A stretch of 64,000 bases of DNA from Shewanella sp. SR44-3 (GTDB lineage Bacteria > Pseudomonadota > Gammaproteobacteria > Enterobacterales > Shewanellaceae), in the NCBI RefSeq assembly GCF_014163735.1, contig NZ_JACJDV010000008.1, positions 62,001-126,000 on the forward strand. The letters run 5' to 3'. Position 1 is the stretch's first letter. Every line of letters begins with the position of its first letter. The notes under the pieces were generated by a model, which saw only the letters and a program-made list of their open reading frames with translations, ran no database searches and was not told where the DNA came from. Both the position numbers and the translations under genes were made by a program. Positions 18,690 to 28,423 of this stretch are shown in pieces.

Positions 18690-18718
18690 TTGATAGTTAC
18701 AACACTAATCATTAGTAT
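18690..18718 (+). promoter_or_regulatory. Probable sigma-70 promoter of the betIBA operon
   Basis: TTGATA (18690-18695) and TAGTAT (18713-18718) are separated by exactly 17 bases, a good -35/-10 pair. A 13-bp palindrome ACTAAT-C-ATTAGT (18704-18716) overlaps the -10 box and could bind an additional regulator. Transcription would start within the BetI-type palindrome just downstream. Confidence 0.65.
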
Positions 18719-18722
18719 AGTT

Positions 18723-18744
18723 GTTAATTGAACGTTCAATTAAC
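18723..18744. promoter_or_regulatory. BetI-type operator (22-bp perfect palindrome)
   Basis: Two 11-base arms, GTTAATTGAAC and its exact complement, meet without a spacer. The TTGAACGTTCAA core matches what is known of BetI operators in E. coli and vibrios. It spans the expected transcription start, so bound BetI would block its own operon until choline is present. Confidence 0.85.
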
Positions 18745-18770
18745 GTTTTATGCCAACAAGGAGACAAGCA

Positions 18771-19376
18771 ATGGCCAGACCAGAAATGAAATCCCTAAGG
18801 CAAAAGCAGTTGATTGAGGCCACGCTTGAATCTGTAGCAATGCATGGATTGCATCATACGACCATCAATACCATCAGCGGTTTAGCGGGCATGTCATCTG
18901 GGATCATCAGTCATTACTTTGGCGGCAAACAGGGCTTAATTGAAGCCACCCAGAGGCATTTACTCGAACAATTAAAACAAGCGCTATTAGTCAGAGTGAG
19001 CGGTAAGTCGCTTACACCTAAGCAAAGGTTGATGATGATAGTGGAAGCCAACTTTACCGAGTTACAACGCTCAACCCCAGCAACTAAGACTTGGTTAAGC
19101 TTTTGGTCACAAGCCATGCATGAGCCGGGCCTTGCTCGATTGCAAAATATTAATAGTCAACGTTTGTACCGCAATTTACGTTTCTCTTTTAGGCAGCTTC
19201 TCAGTGATGAGCAAGCCACAAATGCGGCAAAACAAGCGGCAGCCATGATCGATGGGTTTTGGTTACGCAGCGCCTTGAGTCAAGAGCCAGAGTTGGCCTT
19301 CACCCAAGCCGAAAAATTATGTAAAGAATTTATAGAAACCTTAGTTTCTACACCTGGAGAAAGTGCATGTCAGTAG
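18771..19376 (+). CDS. betI: Choline-responsive transcriptional repressor BetI (TetR family)
   Basis: 201 residues: an N-terminal TetR helix-turn-helix (about 10-55, with [24 protein letters not shown], read in parts) and a helical ligand domain. The [12 protein letters not shown] recognition region is the BetI type. It represses the betaine genes until choline binds. The ATG at 18771 has AAGGAG seven bases upstream; an ATG at 18750 overlaps that site's leader and was rejected. The last ten bases overlap the start of betB, so the two are translationally coupled. Confidence 0.95.
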   Translation: MARPEMKSLRQKQLIEATLESVAMHGLHHTTINTISGLAGMSSGIISHYFGGKQGLIEATQRHLLEQLKQALLVRVSGKSLTPKQRLMMIVEANFTELQRSTPATKTWLSFWSQAMHEPGLARLQNINSQRLYRNLRFSFRQLLSDEQATNAAKQAAAMIDGFWLRSALSQEPELAFTQAEKLCKEFIETLVSTPGESACQ

Positions 19377-20830
19377 TACGTTATAGCAGTTTTGTGGACG
19401 GTCAATTCCTCGCCAATGAGAGCGGTGAGACCTTCGATGTGATTAATCCTGCAACGGGCGAAGTGAGCTATGTTGTGGAAGTTGCCGATGAGAAAGTGCA
19501 GCAAGCAGCCATAGAAAGTGCTAAGCAGGGCTTTAAAATATGGTCAGCCATGAGCGCCATGGAACGCGGACGCATTTTATTAAAAGCCGTGGCTCTATTA
19601 AGAGAAAAAAACGACGAGTTAGCCGCCATCGAAGTACAAGACACAGGTAAACCTTGGCAAGAAGCCAGCGTGGTTGATGTGGTCACAGGTGCTGATTCAA
19701 TCGAATTTTTTGCGGGCATAGTCGCAGGTCTTGAGGGCACACAGCAGCAAGTGGGCGGCGACTTTTATTACACTCGCCGTGAGCCATTAGGCATTTGTGC
19801 CGGTATTGGTGCGTGGAACTATCCATTGCAAATAGCGTGCTGGAAAGCGGCTCCTGCGCTGGCCAGTGGCAATGCGATGATTTTTAAACCATCAGAAGAA
19901 ACCCCACTTGGAGCGTTGAAGCTGGCTGAGATTTTCACTGAAGCGGGCCTTCCAAATGGCGTATTTAACGTGATTCAAGGTGATGGCCGAGTAGGCGCTT
20001 GGCTTACTAGCAACCCTGATATTGCCAAGGTGTCTTTTACCGGTGAAGTCGGTACCGGTATCAAGGTGATGACAGCAGCTGCTGGCAGCTTGAAAGGCGT
20101 GACCATGGAGCTTGGCGGCAAGTCACCCCTGATTGTATTTGATGATGCAGATATAGATAACGCCGTTTCAGCAGCAATGTTAGCTAACTTCTATACCCAA
20201 GGTGAAATTTGTACTAATGGTACTCGCGTCTTCATTCATGAAAGTATTCATGATGTCTTTATGGCGAAGCTTCTAGCGCGCACTCAAGAAAATATTATTT
20301 GCGGCGATCCTATGAATGAAGCCACAAACTTTGGTGCGCTTATTTCTAAAGCTCATCAAGAAAAAGTATTGGGTTATATCGAACAAGGTATCGCACAAGG
20401 TGCCAAGTTAGTCGCAGGCGGCAAAGCATTGCGCCCAGATAACGCCCCTAATGGCTACTTTGTTGCACCGACGATTTTCACTCAGTGCACCGATGATATG
20501 ACCATAGTGCAGGAAGAAATTTTTGGCCCTGTGATGTCAGTGCTGACTTTTAAAGATGAAGATGAGGTTATTCGCCGCGCTAATGATACCAAGCTAGGGT
20601 TAGCCGCTGGTGTCTTTACTCAAGATATCAGCCGAGCACATCGAGTTATTCATCAGATGCAGGCGGGAATATGCTGGATAAATGCCTACGGCGCATCTCC
20701 TGCAGAAATGCCAGTGGGTGGTTACAAGCTTTCAGGTATTGGCCGTGAAAATGGCACTGAAACCTTAAAGCATTACACTCAGACTAAAGCTGTTTATGTA
20801 GGTTTGCAGCCTCTTGAAAGCCCATTTTAG
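19367..20830 (+). CDS. betB: Betaine aldehyde dehydrogenase
   Basis: 487 residues, an NAD(P)-dependent aldehyde dehydrogenase that converts betaine aldehyde to glycine betaine. The catalytic Cys lies in [11 protein letters not shown] (about residue 285) and the general-base Glu in [16 protein letters not shown] (about 250); the cofactor motif FTGEVGTG is at about 226. The residues around the Cys are those of the BetB subgroup. Second gene of betIBA; translation overlaps betI. Cytoplasmic. Confidence 0.96.
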   Translation: MSVVRYSSFVDGQFLANESGETFDVINPATGEVSYVVEVADEKVQQAAIESAKQGFKIWSAMSAMERGRILLKAVALLREKNDELAAIEVQDTGKPWQEASVVDVVTGADSIEFFAGIVAGLEGTQQQVGGDFYYTRREPLGICAGIGAWNYPLQIACWKAAPALASGNAMIFKPSEETPLGALKLAEIFTEAGLPNGVFNVIQGDGRVGAWLTSNPDIAKVSFTGEVGTGIKVMTAAAGSLKGVTMELGGKSPLIVFDDADIDNAVSAAMLANFYTQGEICTNGTRVFIHESIHDVFMAKLLARTQENIICGDPMNEATNFGALISKAHQEKVLGYIEQGIAQGAKLVAGGKALRPDNAPNGYFVAPTIFTQCTDDMTIVQEEIFGPVMSVLTFKDEDEVIRRANDTKLGLAAGVFTQDISRAHRVIHQMQAGICWINAYGASPAEMPVGGYKLSGIGRENGTETLKHYTQTKAVYVGLQPLESPF

Positions 20831-20844
20831 GAGGCGCTAAGACA

Positions 20845-22539
20845 ATGACCACAACAATTACCACAACAAAGAAAAAATACGACTACATCATAGTTGGCGC
20901 GGGCTCAGCGGGTTGTGTGTTAGCCAACCGTTTGAGTGAAGATCCTAATAACAGTGTGTTATTACTGGAAACCGGTGGCAGCGATAAAAGTATTTTTATC
21001 CAGATGCCAACGGCCTTGTCTATCCCGATGAATACGCCTAAGTACGCGTGGCAATTTGAGACAGACCCAGAGCCACATTTAGATAATCGCCGTATGCATT
21101 GCCCACGTGGCAAAGTATTAGGTGGCTCATCATCAATCAATGGCATGGTATATGTCCGTGGTCATGCTCATGATTTTAATGAGTGGCAGCAGCATGGCGC
21201 AGAAGGTTGGGATTACGCTCATTGCTTACCTTATTTCAAGAAAGCAGAAAGCTGGGCATTTGGCGGCGATGATTATCGCGGTGATGTGGGACCTCTTGCC
21301 GTTAATAACGGCAACCAGATGAAAAATCCACTTTATCAAGCCTTCGTTAATGCGGGGGTGGACGCTGGATATTTAGCGACAGCCGATTATAACGGTGCGC
21401 AGCAAGAGGGTTTTGGCCCTATGCACATGACGGTTAAAAACGGTGTGCGTTGGTCAACCGCAAATGCCTATTTACGCCCAGCGATGAAGCGCAAAAACTT
21501 AACTGTTGTGACTCATGCGCTTACTCATAAAGTCTTGTTTGAAGGCAAAGCCGCCACTGGCGTACGTTATGAGCGTAAAGGTCAATTGATCGATGTGTTT
21601 ACCACTAAAGAAGTCATCTTAAGTGCAGGCTCTATTGGCTCGCCGCACTTACTGCAACTTTCAGGTGTAGGTGAAGTAAAAACTTTGACTGCAGCGGGTG
21701 TTGAGTTAGTTCATGAATTACCAGGTGTCGGTGAAAACTTACAAGATCACTTAGAGTTTTATTTCCAATTTAAGTGTAAGCAGCCTATTTCATTGAATGG
21801 CAAGTTAGACCCTTTTAGCAAGCTGATGATTGGCACGGAATGGATTTTAAATAAGTCAGGTTTAGGTGCCACGAATCATTTTGAATCTTGTGGATTTATT
21901 CGCTCAAAGCCAGATTTAGCGTGGCCAGACTTGCAGTACCACTTCTTACCTGCAGCGATGCGCTATGACGGTAAAGAAGCCTTTGCTGGTCATGGCTTCC
22001 AGGTTCACATAGGTCATAACAAGCCTAAGAGCCGCGGCAGTGTGAAAATTAGCTCAAGCGATCCTAAGGTGCACCCAAAGATTTTGTTTAATTATCTTGA
22101 GCATCAAGATGATATCCAAGGATTTAGAGATTGTGTGCGCTTGACTCGCGAAATCATCAATCAGCCTGGTTTAGACGCTTACCGTGGTGAGGAAATTCAG
22201 CCTGGTATGGCAGTGCAAACTGATGAGCAAATAGATACCTTCGTGCGTCAATCAGTTGAAAGTGCTTATCACCCTTCATGTTCTTGCAAGATGGGTGTTG
22301 ATGAGATGGCTGTGGTTGATCCCCAGACCCGAGTGCATGGTGTGAGTGGTTTACGTGTAGTGGATTCATCCATTTTTCCGACCATTCCAAATGGCAACTT
22401 GAATGCGCCAACCATAATGTTGGCTGAGCGTGCTGCAGATTTGATTTTAGGTAAAACGCCTTTAGCCCCATCTAATGCCGAAGTGGTATTAGGTGCTGAC
22501 TGGCAGACCAAGCAGCGTCAAAACTTGCCTAAAAGATAA
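20845..22539 (+). CDS. betA: Choline dehydrogenase (GMC oxidoreductase)
   Basis: 564 residues. FAD-binding motif [20 protein letters not shown] at about 12-31, the GMC signature [15 protein letters not shown] at about 93-107, and a C-terminal NPT-type segment [17 protein letters not shown] with the usual catalytic His-Asn region. It oxidises choline to betaine aldehyde at the inner membrane face, passing electrons to the respiratory chain. Fourteen bases after betB, with GGAGG before the start. With betB it makes the osmoprotectant glycine betaine. Confidence 0.96.
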   Translation: MTTTITTTKKKYDYIIVGAGSAGCVLANRLSEDPNNSVLLLETGGSDKSIFIQMPTALSIPMNTPKYAWQFETDPEPHLDNRRMHCPRGKVLGGSSSINGMVYVRGHAHDFNEWQQHGAEGWDYAHCLPYFKKAESWAFGGDDYRGDVGPLAVNNGNQMKNPLYQAFVNAGVDAGYLATADYNGAQQEGFGPMHMTVKNGVRWSTANAYLRPAMKRKNLTVVTHALTHKVLFEGKAATGVRYERKGQLIDVFTTKEVILSAGSIGSPHLLQLSGVGEVKTLTAAGVELVHELPGVGENLQDHLEFYFQFKCKQPISLNGKLDPFSKLMIGTEWILNKSGLGATNHFESCGFIRSKPDLAWPDLQYHFLPAAMRYDGKEAFAGHGFQVHIGHNKPKSRGSVKISSSDPKVHPKILFNYLEHQDDIQGFRDCVRLTREIINQPGLDAYRGEEIQPGMAVQTDEQIDTFVRQSVESAYHPSCSCKMGVDEMAVVDPQTRVHGVSGLRVVDSSIFPTIPNGNLNAPTIMLAERAADLILGKTPLAPSNAEVVLGADWQTKQRQNLPKR

Positions 22540-22781
22540 GCGTTAACAGGTTAGGCCTGCCTCACGCAAGTGAAAAGGCCAATAGTCAACACGAGTCAAC
22601 TATCAGAATTTAACTATCGCCACTCAATCATGATTAGGCTCAGCCTAGCCGTATGAAGCATGCGATATTTAAGGTTTGAGGGCAGGATGTGAAGTACCGC
22701 CTTTAAAATTGACTCAGTGTTAAAAATGAAGCGTTAGCTCGGCATTTGCTGGGATAAAAACAGTTACACGGAGTATCAAGT

Positions 22782-23990
22782 ATGACCATTTGGTTATCTA
22801 TGGGAATTCTATTCACCTTTGCGGCAATCGCCTTTGTGCTATTTCGTTGGGGGAATATTGAATGTGTTGGCGTAACGCCAGTAAGAACCTTTACCTTTAT
22901 CGCGATTTTATTTACCTCTGGCCTAGACGTGGGACTGATCATGTTCCCGCTGACTGAGTTTTCAGGTTATGCCACGGATGCCGCTTATGCGTTTACTAAT
23001 CCGTTAGCGGTTGAGTTTGGCTTTTGGGCCTTCTTGATCTGGGGCTTTTATTTCTTAACTTGTTTCTATTTCTGTGTGATTGAACCCAGAGTGAAGTTTT
23101 TTGAAATTCCGCTGATCAAGTTCATCAACAACTTAGTCATTATCGGTACCTGTGCCTTTACCGCTTATTTATTACTGACTAATTTACCTTGGTACTTACC
23201 TCAGTTGGGTGATGGCGAAACCATTGTTAGTAGCTTTTATTTGATTGTTTTTGTTGTAATTGCTGCCGCCGTTTATTCAAGCACCAGCATGAAGTATGTG
23301 CGTATTTTAAGTTTGGCCAGTACTTGGTTATTCATGGGCTTAATTGCCTTGATGTGGGCGGGTGCGTTTTTAAGTGAATCGGGCAGTGTGGGTGAGTTTT
23401 TCACCACTTTTGCACTGATTGGTGATTACTTCGCTAATATTCATGAATTTGTATTGCCTATGAATGATTATCATGAGTTCTACCTATTTTGGTGGTTTGC
23501 GTGGAGCATTATGATAGGTCAATTTACCTCTCGTTTTGTGGGCGGCATGAAAACCTATCAAGTGCTTGCAGCCATGATGATTTTCCCGTCAATCCCTATT
23601 GCAATTTGGTTTACTGTACTTTATTACTACAGCGCTAATGGCATAGATACCTCAGGTTTCTACAACTTAGCCATGGTGATTGTAGGTGTTACCTTCGTGA
23701 TTAATTCACTGGATTCATTGGTGCGCTTGTACACAGATAATTTAAATCTTACGGTTGAGCGTTTTGGTAAGGTGAAATACTTCTTAGGTAATCTAGTGTT
23801 GCTATCAGGTTTGACCTTGCTGTTTAAACTCGACTTCCTAGAGATCCAGTGGGTTGGTGCGTTGGCGATTGGACTTATCTTTAGCTGCTTTGGTTACTTG
23901 ATGCTTAATAAGTATAAAAAAGTAAATAATATCGAGCAGTCGCCAAAAGAAAATGAAATTGATTTTACTAAGATAGAGCTTGCAGACTAA
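22782..23990 (+). CDS. Short BCCT-family-like transporter, probable choline/betaine carrier
   Basis: 402 residues with about ten to eleven membrane helices and a polar C-terminus. The helix-8 signature of betaine/choline/carnitine transporters is recognisable in FWWFAWSIMIGQFTSRFVGG (about 241-260): the WW-x2-W-x4-G-x-F-x2-R pattern aligns, but the usual proline is absent. BCCT proteins normally have 12 helices and more than 500 residues, so this is a short, divergent relative that lacks the large BetT tail. It has an ACGGAG ribosome site and follows betA by 242 bases in the same direction. Choline uptake for betIBA is inferred from context; sodium or proton coupling is unknown. Confidence 0.65.
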   Translation: MTIWLSMGILFTFAAIAFVLFRWGNIECVGVTPVRTFTFIAILFTSGLDVGLIMFPLTEFSGYATDAAYAFTNPLAVEFGFWAFLIWGFYFLTCFYFCVIEPRVKFFEIPLIKFINNLVIIGTCAFTAYLLLTNLPWYLPQLGDGETIVSSFYLIVFVVIAAAVYSSTSMKYVRILSLASTWLFMGLIALMWAGAFLSESGSVGEFFTTFALIGDYFANIHEFVLPMNDYHEFYLFWWFAWSIMIGQFTSRFVGGMKTYQVLAAMMIFPSIPIAIWFTVLYYYSANGIDTSGFYNLAMVIVGVTFVINSLDSLVRLYTDNLNLTVERFGKVKYFLGNLVLLSGLTLLFKLDFLEIQWVGALAIGLIFSCFGYLMLNKYKKVNNIEQSPKENEIDFTKIELAD

Positions 23991-24098
23991 CTGTGACTCA
24001 GCCGCTAGCTCTAGCGATAAGCCGCTTGCTGTACATGGCTTCACATAAGAAAGTTGTGCAGCAAAAAGCTAATTAAATATAAATAGTCTATAAATATA

Positions 24099-24117
24099 AC
24101 AATTGATAATCATAATA
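24099..24117. promoter_or_regulatory. Fur-box-like sequence before the TorF-type porin gene
   Basis: The 19 bases ACAATTGATAATCATAATA match the classical Fur consensus at 13 of 19 positions, including the whole TGATAATCAT core. It ends just before the start codon and overlaps the ribosome site, which is unusually close, so chance similarity in an A+T-rich leader remains possible. Confidence 0.4.
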
Positions 24118-24126
24118 GGGATTAAG

Positions 24127-24831
24127 ATGAACAAGTCATTATTAGCGTTAGCCGTATCAGGTTTATTCATGTTTGCTCAAACTGCCGAGGCAGGCGTTTC
24201 AGCCACAGTGACAGCAGCATCAGATTATACTTTTAACGGTGTGAGCCAAACGGGTAACGATCCTGCTCTGCAAGGCAGTTTAGATTACGCTGCAGATGCA
24301 GGTTGGTACGTGGGTAGCTGGGCATCCAATGTCGATTTCGGTTCCGGCGATGATACTAACCTTGAGTGGGATTTTTACGCTGGTCAGTACTTCCAGTTAA
24401 CTGATGCAGTGAGCTTAGATGCCGGTATCGCTTACTACACTTATCATGGCGATGATGGCTCAAGTGAGTATCAGTACCCAGAAATGTACACTAAATTTGG
24501 TTTTGCCAATGACTTAGGTCAAACAGAGCTAAACTTTTGGTACACATGGGATTACTTCGGTGGCGGTGCAGATCACTATATTAGCATGGTTGCCCATACC
24601 TTCACTGTTGCAGAAGGTCATGACATTCGCATCAGCTTTGACCGTTCAACCTCAATGGATAAAGAATTATGGTCATGGGATGGCGAATCGAGCTATAACC
24701 ATGCGCGTATTGCCTACATGACAAGCTATGCCGGTTTTAATTTCAGCTTAGCAGCCGAAGATACTGACTACGATGTTAAGAATGCCGACGCACGAGTGGT
24801 ATTTTCTGTATCAAGAACCTTCGGCGGCTAA
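24127..24831 (+). CDS. TorF family putative outer-membrane porin (Gcw_chp type)
   Basis: 234 residues: signal peptide (about 1-22, ending AEA), then a short beta-barrel with alternating strands, aromatic girdles and a terminal aromatic-type strand. The beginning VSATVTAASDYTFNGVSQTG and a WYVGSWASNVDFG segment are characteristic of the TIGR02001/Gcw_chp family, called TorF-type porins. What passes through is unknown. The start at 24127 was chosen because AGGGA precedes it and it opens the signal peptide. Placement directly after the choline operon suggests a link, but a terminator-free 136-base gap holding a Fur-like box points to separate control. A strong terminator follows. Confidence 0.85.
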   Translation: MNKSLLALAVSGLFMFAQTAEAGVSATVTAASDYTFNGVSQTGNDPALQGSLDYAADAGWYVGSWASNVDFGSGDDTNLEWDFYAGQYFQLTDAVSLDAGIAYYTYHGDDGSSEYQYPEMYTKFGFANDLGQTELNFWYTWDYFGGGADHYISMVAHTFTVAEGHDIRISFDRSTSMDKELWSWDGESSYNHARIAYMTSYAGFNFSLAAEDTDYDVKNADARVVFSVSRTFGG

Positions 24832-24882
24832 ATATTAGCTTAGTCTAAGGGGCTAGCAAGGGTTTACTTGGTTGCTAAATTA

Positions 24883-24917
24883 AGCAGAATAGTGTTTTCC
24901 ACTATTCTGCTTTTTTA
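24883..24917 (+). terminator. Intrinsic terminator after the TorF-type porin
   Basis: A perfect 12-bp stem, AGCAGAATAGTG paired with CACTATTCTGCT, with a 5-base loop and a run of T residues after it. Confidence 0.93.
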
Positions 24918-24971
24918 TCGCTTAGGCCTTGGTTTTTTATGGTAATCTTGGCGCCAAATAATGAGGAGCTT

Positions 24972-25454
24972 ATGGAAAAATACGACCAACTATTGATATC
25001 GCTCAGACGAGTGATCCGCGCCATTCATATACATTCGCGGCAATTAAATAAAATATCCGGCCTGACCGGACCACAGCTGATGGTGATGCAGAAAATCGCC
25101 GAGCTAGATGCCCCTCTTGCTAAGCAAGTGGCCACAGAAATCACCTTAAGCGCCGCTACGGTAACCACTATTATTGATCGGCTTGAAAGTCGTCAATTGG
25201 TTATTCGAAAGCGCAGTGAAACCGACAAACGTAAAGTACATTTGTATTTGAGCGATGATGGTAAGGCCTTATTAACTCAGGCGCCTAAACCGTTGCAAGA
25301 GCATTTCATTAAACGTTACCAATCATTGCATGAGTGGGAGCAAAGCCAGCTATTGTCGGCCGTTGAACGTATTGCATCTATGATGGATGCTGATGATATT
25401 GATGCCGCCCCTGTGTTATTGGTGGATGAAATCCAAAGTGACCTTAAAAAATAA
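24972..25454 (+). CDS. MarR family transcriptional regulator
   Basis: 160 residues, a winged-helix DNA-binding protein. The recognition helix and wing are visible (LSAATVTTIIDRLESRQLVIRKRSETDKRKVHLYLSDDGK, about 68-107, read in parts), flanked by the N- and C-terminal helices that form the dimer interface. GAGGAG lies five bases before the ATG at 24972, so this start is preferred to the ATG at 24939. Target genes are unknown; the adjacent choline and porin genes are natural candidates. Proteins of this subgroup near osmolyte genes are known to respond to osmotic conditions, but that is inference here. Confidence 0.9.
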   Translation: MEKYDQLLISLRRVIRAIHIHSRQLNKISGLTGPQLMVMQKIAELDAPLAKQVATEITLSAATVTTIIDRLESRQLVIRKRSETDKRKVHLYLSDDGKALLTQAPKPLQEHFIKRYQSLHEWEQSQLLSAVERIASMMDADDIDAAPVLLVDEIQSDLKK

Positions 25455-25555
25455 AGTCACATTCAGTCTAAAAATTGTTCAAAATTCAAGCTTGTGGTAG
25501 ATTATCCAGCATTAACTACAGAGGTTAACGACTGAGTTAACAGGATAACGCCGTA

Positions 25556-26191
25556 ATGGAATTACAAGCCACACTATCAGATGAAGAGCTCGCATGTTTT
25601 AGTGAGCTTTTTCGCCCGCCTATAGCCGTCCCTTCGACAATCGATGGCTCGGAACACTACCTCAGTGTCTCAACTGAAATACCTAAGGTGCTAGGGGATA
25701 TTCTTGGGAAAGCCAAGATGACCTTACTGGCTGAAGTGGGCCACTACAAACTCTGGTTTCCAGTTTTTTTAGAAAGAGACGAATTAGGTCAATTTAATCC
25801 CAGTTTAGGTACCCCTGAAGTATTGGATATTCGTGGTGGAGAACGCAGTTGGCGCCTGCGGGGCAAAGGCGATATCCAACTGATTGATGATGACAGCCAA
25901 CACATGGTTGATGTGCTGTCGCTGTCGAGTTCAGGAATGACGCTCAACCTTGGCAGCCAAGGAGAAATACCCATGTTCAGACACTACAGTGAGCACAGTT
26001 GCCGCTATGGTAAACTTGTGCTTCCTGAGGGGGAAAATATGAGAATTAGTTTTACTCCAATTCGCTTTAGTGATGGCATTATGGCTGCAACGATCAGTCT
26101 GGAGCCTGGGCAACAGGCAAGGTTAAGGCAATTTTTATTTGATGAACATAAGCATAAGTACCTGCATTTGTACCAAAAACCTAGTTGTTAA
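25556..26191 (+). CDS. Hypothetical protein with a degenerate PilZ-like region
   Basis: 211 residues, cytoplasmic. Residues about 95-140 resemble a PilZ domain: an Arg-rich stretch (GGERSWRLRGKG) followed by DVLSLSSSGMTLNL, comparable with the c-di-GMP-binding RxxxR ... D/NxSxxG pair. The Asp/Asn is replaced by Ser, so binding is doubtful. The N-terminal ~90 residues may be a YcgR-like beta domain. I cannot assign a name with certainty. It is convergent with the TIGR03899-like gene. c-di-GMP cyclases elsewhere in the window make a PilZ-type effector plausible. Confidence 0.6.
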   Translation: MELQATLSDEELACFSELFRPPIAVPSTIDGSEHYLSVSTEIPKVLGDILGKAKMTLLAEVGHYKLWFPVFLERDELGQFNPSLGTPEVLDIRGGERSWRLRGKGDIQLIDDDSQHMVDVLSLSSSGMTLNLGSQGEIPMFRHYSEHSCRYGKLVLPEGENMRISFTPIRFSDGIMAATISLEPGQQARLRQFLFDEHKHKYLHLYQKPSC

Positions 26192-26199
26192 TGATGGGC

Positions 26200-27051
26200 T
26201 TAAGTTTCTACTTTGAAATCCATTTTTAACACTTGGCAAAGGTGGTTGCAGTATTCACTGTCATGCCTTGGGGTAATAAGGCTACATAATTCATCGCCAA
26301 TAGGGGTGAAACGGTAGTAATTGAATAGCAAGTGTCCCTGTTTTGGCGTTAGCCTAAGTTGACTGTCCGATAGGGTTAATGTCATTGGACTACGGGCCTC
26401 GAGCAATCCAGTTTCAAATTCACTGCTATATAAAATCCCCGCCTCAATCAAGGTTAAAATATTCGAGTAAGGCATGCCAAATTGAGATAAACCCATGGTG
26501 CTGGTGGTCGATTTACGAAAGTACTGCTTCACCCCGCCGGTTAATTTATAACTATTGAGCAGTTTTAGTCTGGGCTCTTGATTAAAACGCACCGACATCC
26601 CCAAGGCTTTCTCTAAGATCACCGCCTCCCTCAGTGTCAGTTGCCTCAAAGTGGCTAAGGTTCTTAGGCTGTAATTCCCGGGTTTTATAATTTCACTGGC
26701 AAGAATTTTTGCCCATAGCTGCTGCATCTTACGGCCATGAATTTGCTCCGCCATTTGGAAAAACTGGTGGCTCCAATCCACATCGAGATCTGAACCAGTA
26801 ACATCTGACGGCGTGAATTCCAGTGCCATAGTAAAAATGCTTTCAAGATTGCTTTGATACTGGCTGAGGGTTTTTCTTTGCCTGTGCAGTGCTCGTTCTG
26901 CAACAGATGAGTCCGCAGGGCGATAATCCCCTTCACTGGCAAGACCAATCACCCTAGCAAGTAGTAAGGCCTTCTTGCGGGCGGACATATTCTTATCTTG
27001 ATTATCAGATACGGGTTGGCTTTGAAGGTTATCAGTATCTTGCTCGCTCAT
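26200..27051 (-). CDS. TIGR03899-like conserved protein
   Basis: 283 residues, cytoplasmic and mostly helical, with a polar N-terminal tail. The core WAKILASEIIKPGNYSLRTLATLRQLT (about 116-142, read in parts) is what I associate with TIGR03899, a gammaproteobacterial family of unknown function also found in vibrios; that segment also occurs in other proteins of unknown function with a 'lipopolysaccharide-like' DUF2806 fold, so the assignment is by eye. Its stop is only eight bases from the end of the convergent PilZ-like gene, and it follows the MFS gene by 17 bases, suggesting a two-gene transcript. Confidence 0.6.
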   Translation of the reverse strand: MSEQDTDNLQSQPVSDNQDKNMSARKKALLLARVIGLASEGDYRPADSSVAERALHRQRKTLSQYQSNLESIFTMALEFTPSDVTGSDLDVDWSHQFFQMAEQIHGRKMQQLWAKILASEIIKPGNYSLRTLATLRQLTLREAVILEKALGMSVRFNQEPRLKLLNSYKLTGGVKQYFRKSTTSTMGLSQFGMPYSNILTLIEAGILYSSEFETGLLEARSPMTLTLSDSQLRLTPKQGHLLFNYYRFTPIGDELCSLITPRHDSEYCNHLCQVLKMDFKVET

Positions 27052-27068
27052 TTTGAGTGATCCCTAAA

Positions 27069-28247
27069 TTAACTTTTGGCCGACAATAGCGGACTTAAAC
27101 GAGTTTCTTGTCCAGGCTCTGGATTGCTCGGCACCAGTGCTGCCAAGCAGAGTGAGCAGATGGCAAATCCAGCACCTATGTAGAATACCAAGCTGGGGGA
27201 ACTTAACCATAAAATCCCTAGCAAAGCTGGAATGATAACCGCTGCGATATGGTTGATGGTGAAGCTGACCGACATGGTTGAGGCTATGTCTTGCTTGTCG
27301 GCAATTTTTTGAAAATAGGTTTTCATCGCAATGGCCATGGCAAACAGTAAGTGGTCAATAACATATAGTGCAGCGGCGATATGGGCAACTTCCACCAAGG
27401 CGTAGCTGATGAAAATGACGATGAGTCCTAGATACTCAATCACTAGCGCATTGCGCTCGCCGATGCGGCCAATTAAACGGCCTATGGCCGGAGCGAAGAA
27501 CAAATTGATTAAATAGTTAATAAGAAACAGCGCGGTTATCTCAGATACTGAATAGCCGAATTTTTCTACCATCATAAAGCCTGCAAACACCATAAAGATT
27601 TGCCTGCGGGCGCCGGAGAAAAACGTCAATGAATAGTACAGCCAGTAGCGTTTTCTGAGGATAAGTTTTTTGTGTTGCAGGCTATGGATAGGGAATTGTG
27701 GGAAGTAACTGGCCATGAACACAACCAATAACAGCCCCAAACAGCCGATGATGGCGTACATCCACACATAATCAAGCTCGGCCCAAGTCATCACCAGCCA
27801 AATGCTGCCATAGCCCAGCAGGGCTGCGGCGGAGCGCCATGCTAACGCTTTACCCATAAATGCAGCCGTGTCTGGTTTGTCGACCCATTGCAGGGTTAGC
27901 GATTGATTGATGGTTTCAAAATAATGAAATCCTATCGACATCAATACCGTGGTTAAGTAAAGCCCGACAACGCTGGGGAAAAACCCTGTTATGCCAACCC
28001 CTATAGTCAGCAGGGCGAGGGATAACAGTGCAAAGACTTGCTCTTTTAATACCAACAAAACCAGTACCGCAGTAAAAGCCAGAAACCCAGGCACCTCCCT
28101 TAAGCTTTGCAGTATGCCGATTTGCGCGCCGGTAAACGCCGCTTGCTCGATAACAAAATTATTCAGCAATGCTTGCCAGACGGCAAATACCATAGACATG
28201 ACAAAGGTCATCCACAGAAGTAACTGTTGTGGTTGTTTGTTTAGCAT
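27069..28247 (-). CDS. MFS transporter
   Basis: 392 residues with twelve membrane helices in two groups of six and a basic central loop (around 195-210, HKKLILRKRYW). The family signature is present but I cannot name the substrate; the arrangement resembles sugar or drug exporters of the DHA1-like group. The loop PAIGRLIGRIGERNALV between helices 8 and 9 matches the second-half MFS motif. Upstream of the TIGR03899-like gene and co-directional. The opposite-strand porin gene starts 176 bases upstream. Confidence 0.9.
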   Translation of the reverse strand: MLNKQPQQLLLWMTFVMSMVFAVWQALLNNFVIEQAAFTGAQIGILQSLREVPGFLAFTAVLVLLVLKEQVFALLSLALLTIGVGITGFFPSVVGLYLTTVLMSIGFHYFETINQSLTLQWVDKPDTAAFMGKALAWRSAAALLGYGSIWLVMTWAELDYVWMYAIIGCLGLLLVVFMASYFPQFPIHSLQHKKLILRKRYWLYYSLTFFSGARRQIFMVFAGFMMVEKFGYSVSEITALFLINYLINLFFAPAIGRLIGRIGERNALVIEYLGLIVIFISYALVEVAHIAAALYVIDHLLFAMAIAMKTYFQKIADKQDIASTMSVSFTINHIAAVIIPALLGILWLSSPSLVFYIGAGFAICSLCLAALVPSNPEPGQETRLSPLLSAKS

Positions 28248-28353
28248 AACGAGCCCGTAAATTTACTTATTTTTCCTATGATTGCACACTTTTCTTGCAG
28301 CGCTAAGCATAAGTTTATGTCGCAGAGATCACAATTTTAACACTAATGTTAAT

Positions 28354-28372
28354 GCAAATTGTTATCATTTGG
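28354..28372. promoter_or_regulatory. Fur-box-like sequence upstream of the porin-imelysin unit
   Basis: Read on the minus strand, CCAAATGATAACAATTTGC matches the 19-bp Fur consensus at about 11 positions, including the AATGATAA core. It lies 52 bases upstream of the porin start, a normal place for a repressor site. The downstream genes belong to families repeatedly found under iron control, which supports the reading. Confidence 0.5.
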
Positions 28373-28423
28373 TGTATTTTGTCTGCGCCCTAATGATGAA
28401 TAATAAAATGTGTGGAGAATGAG

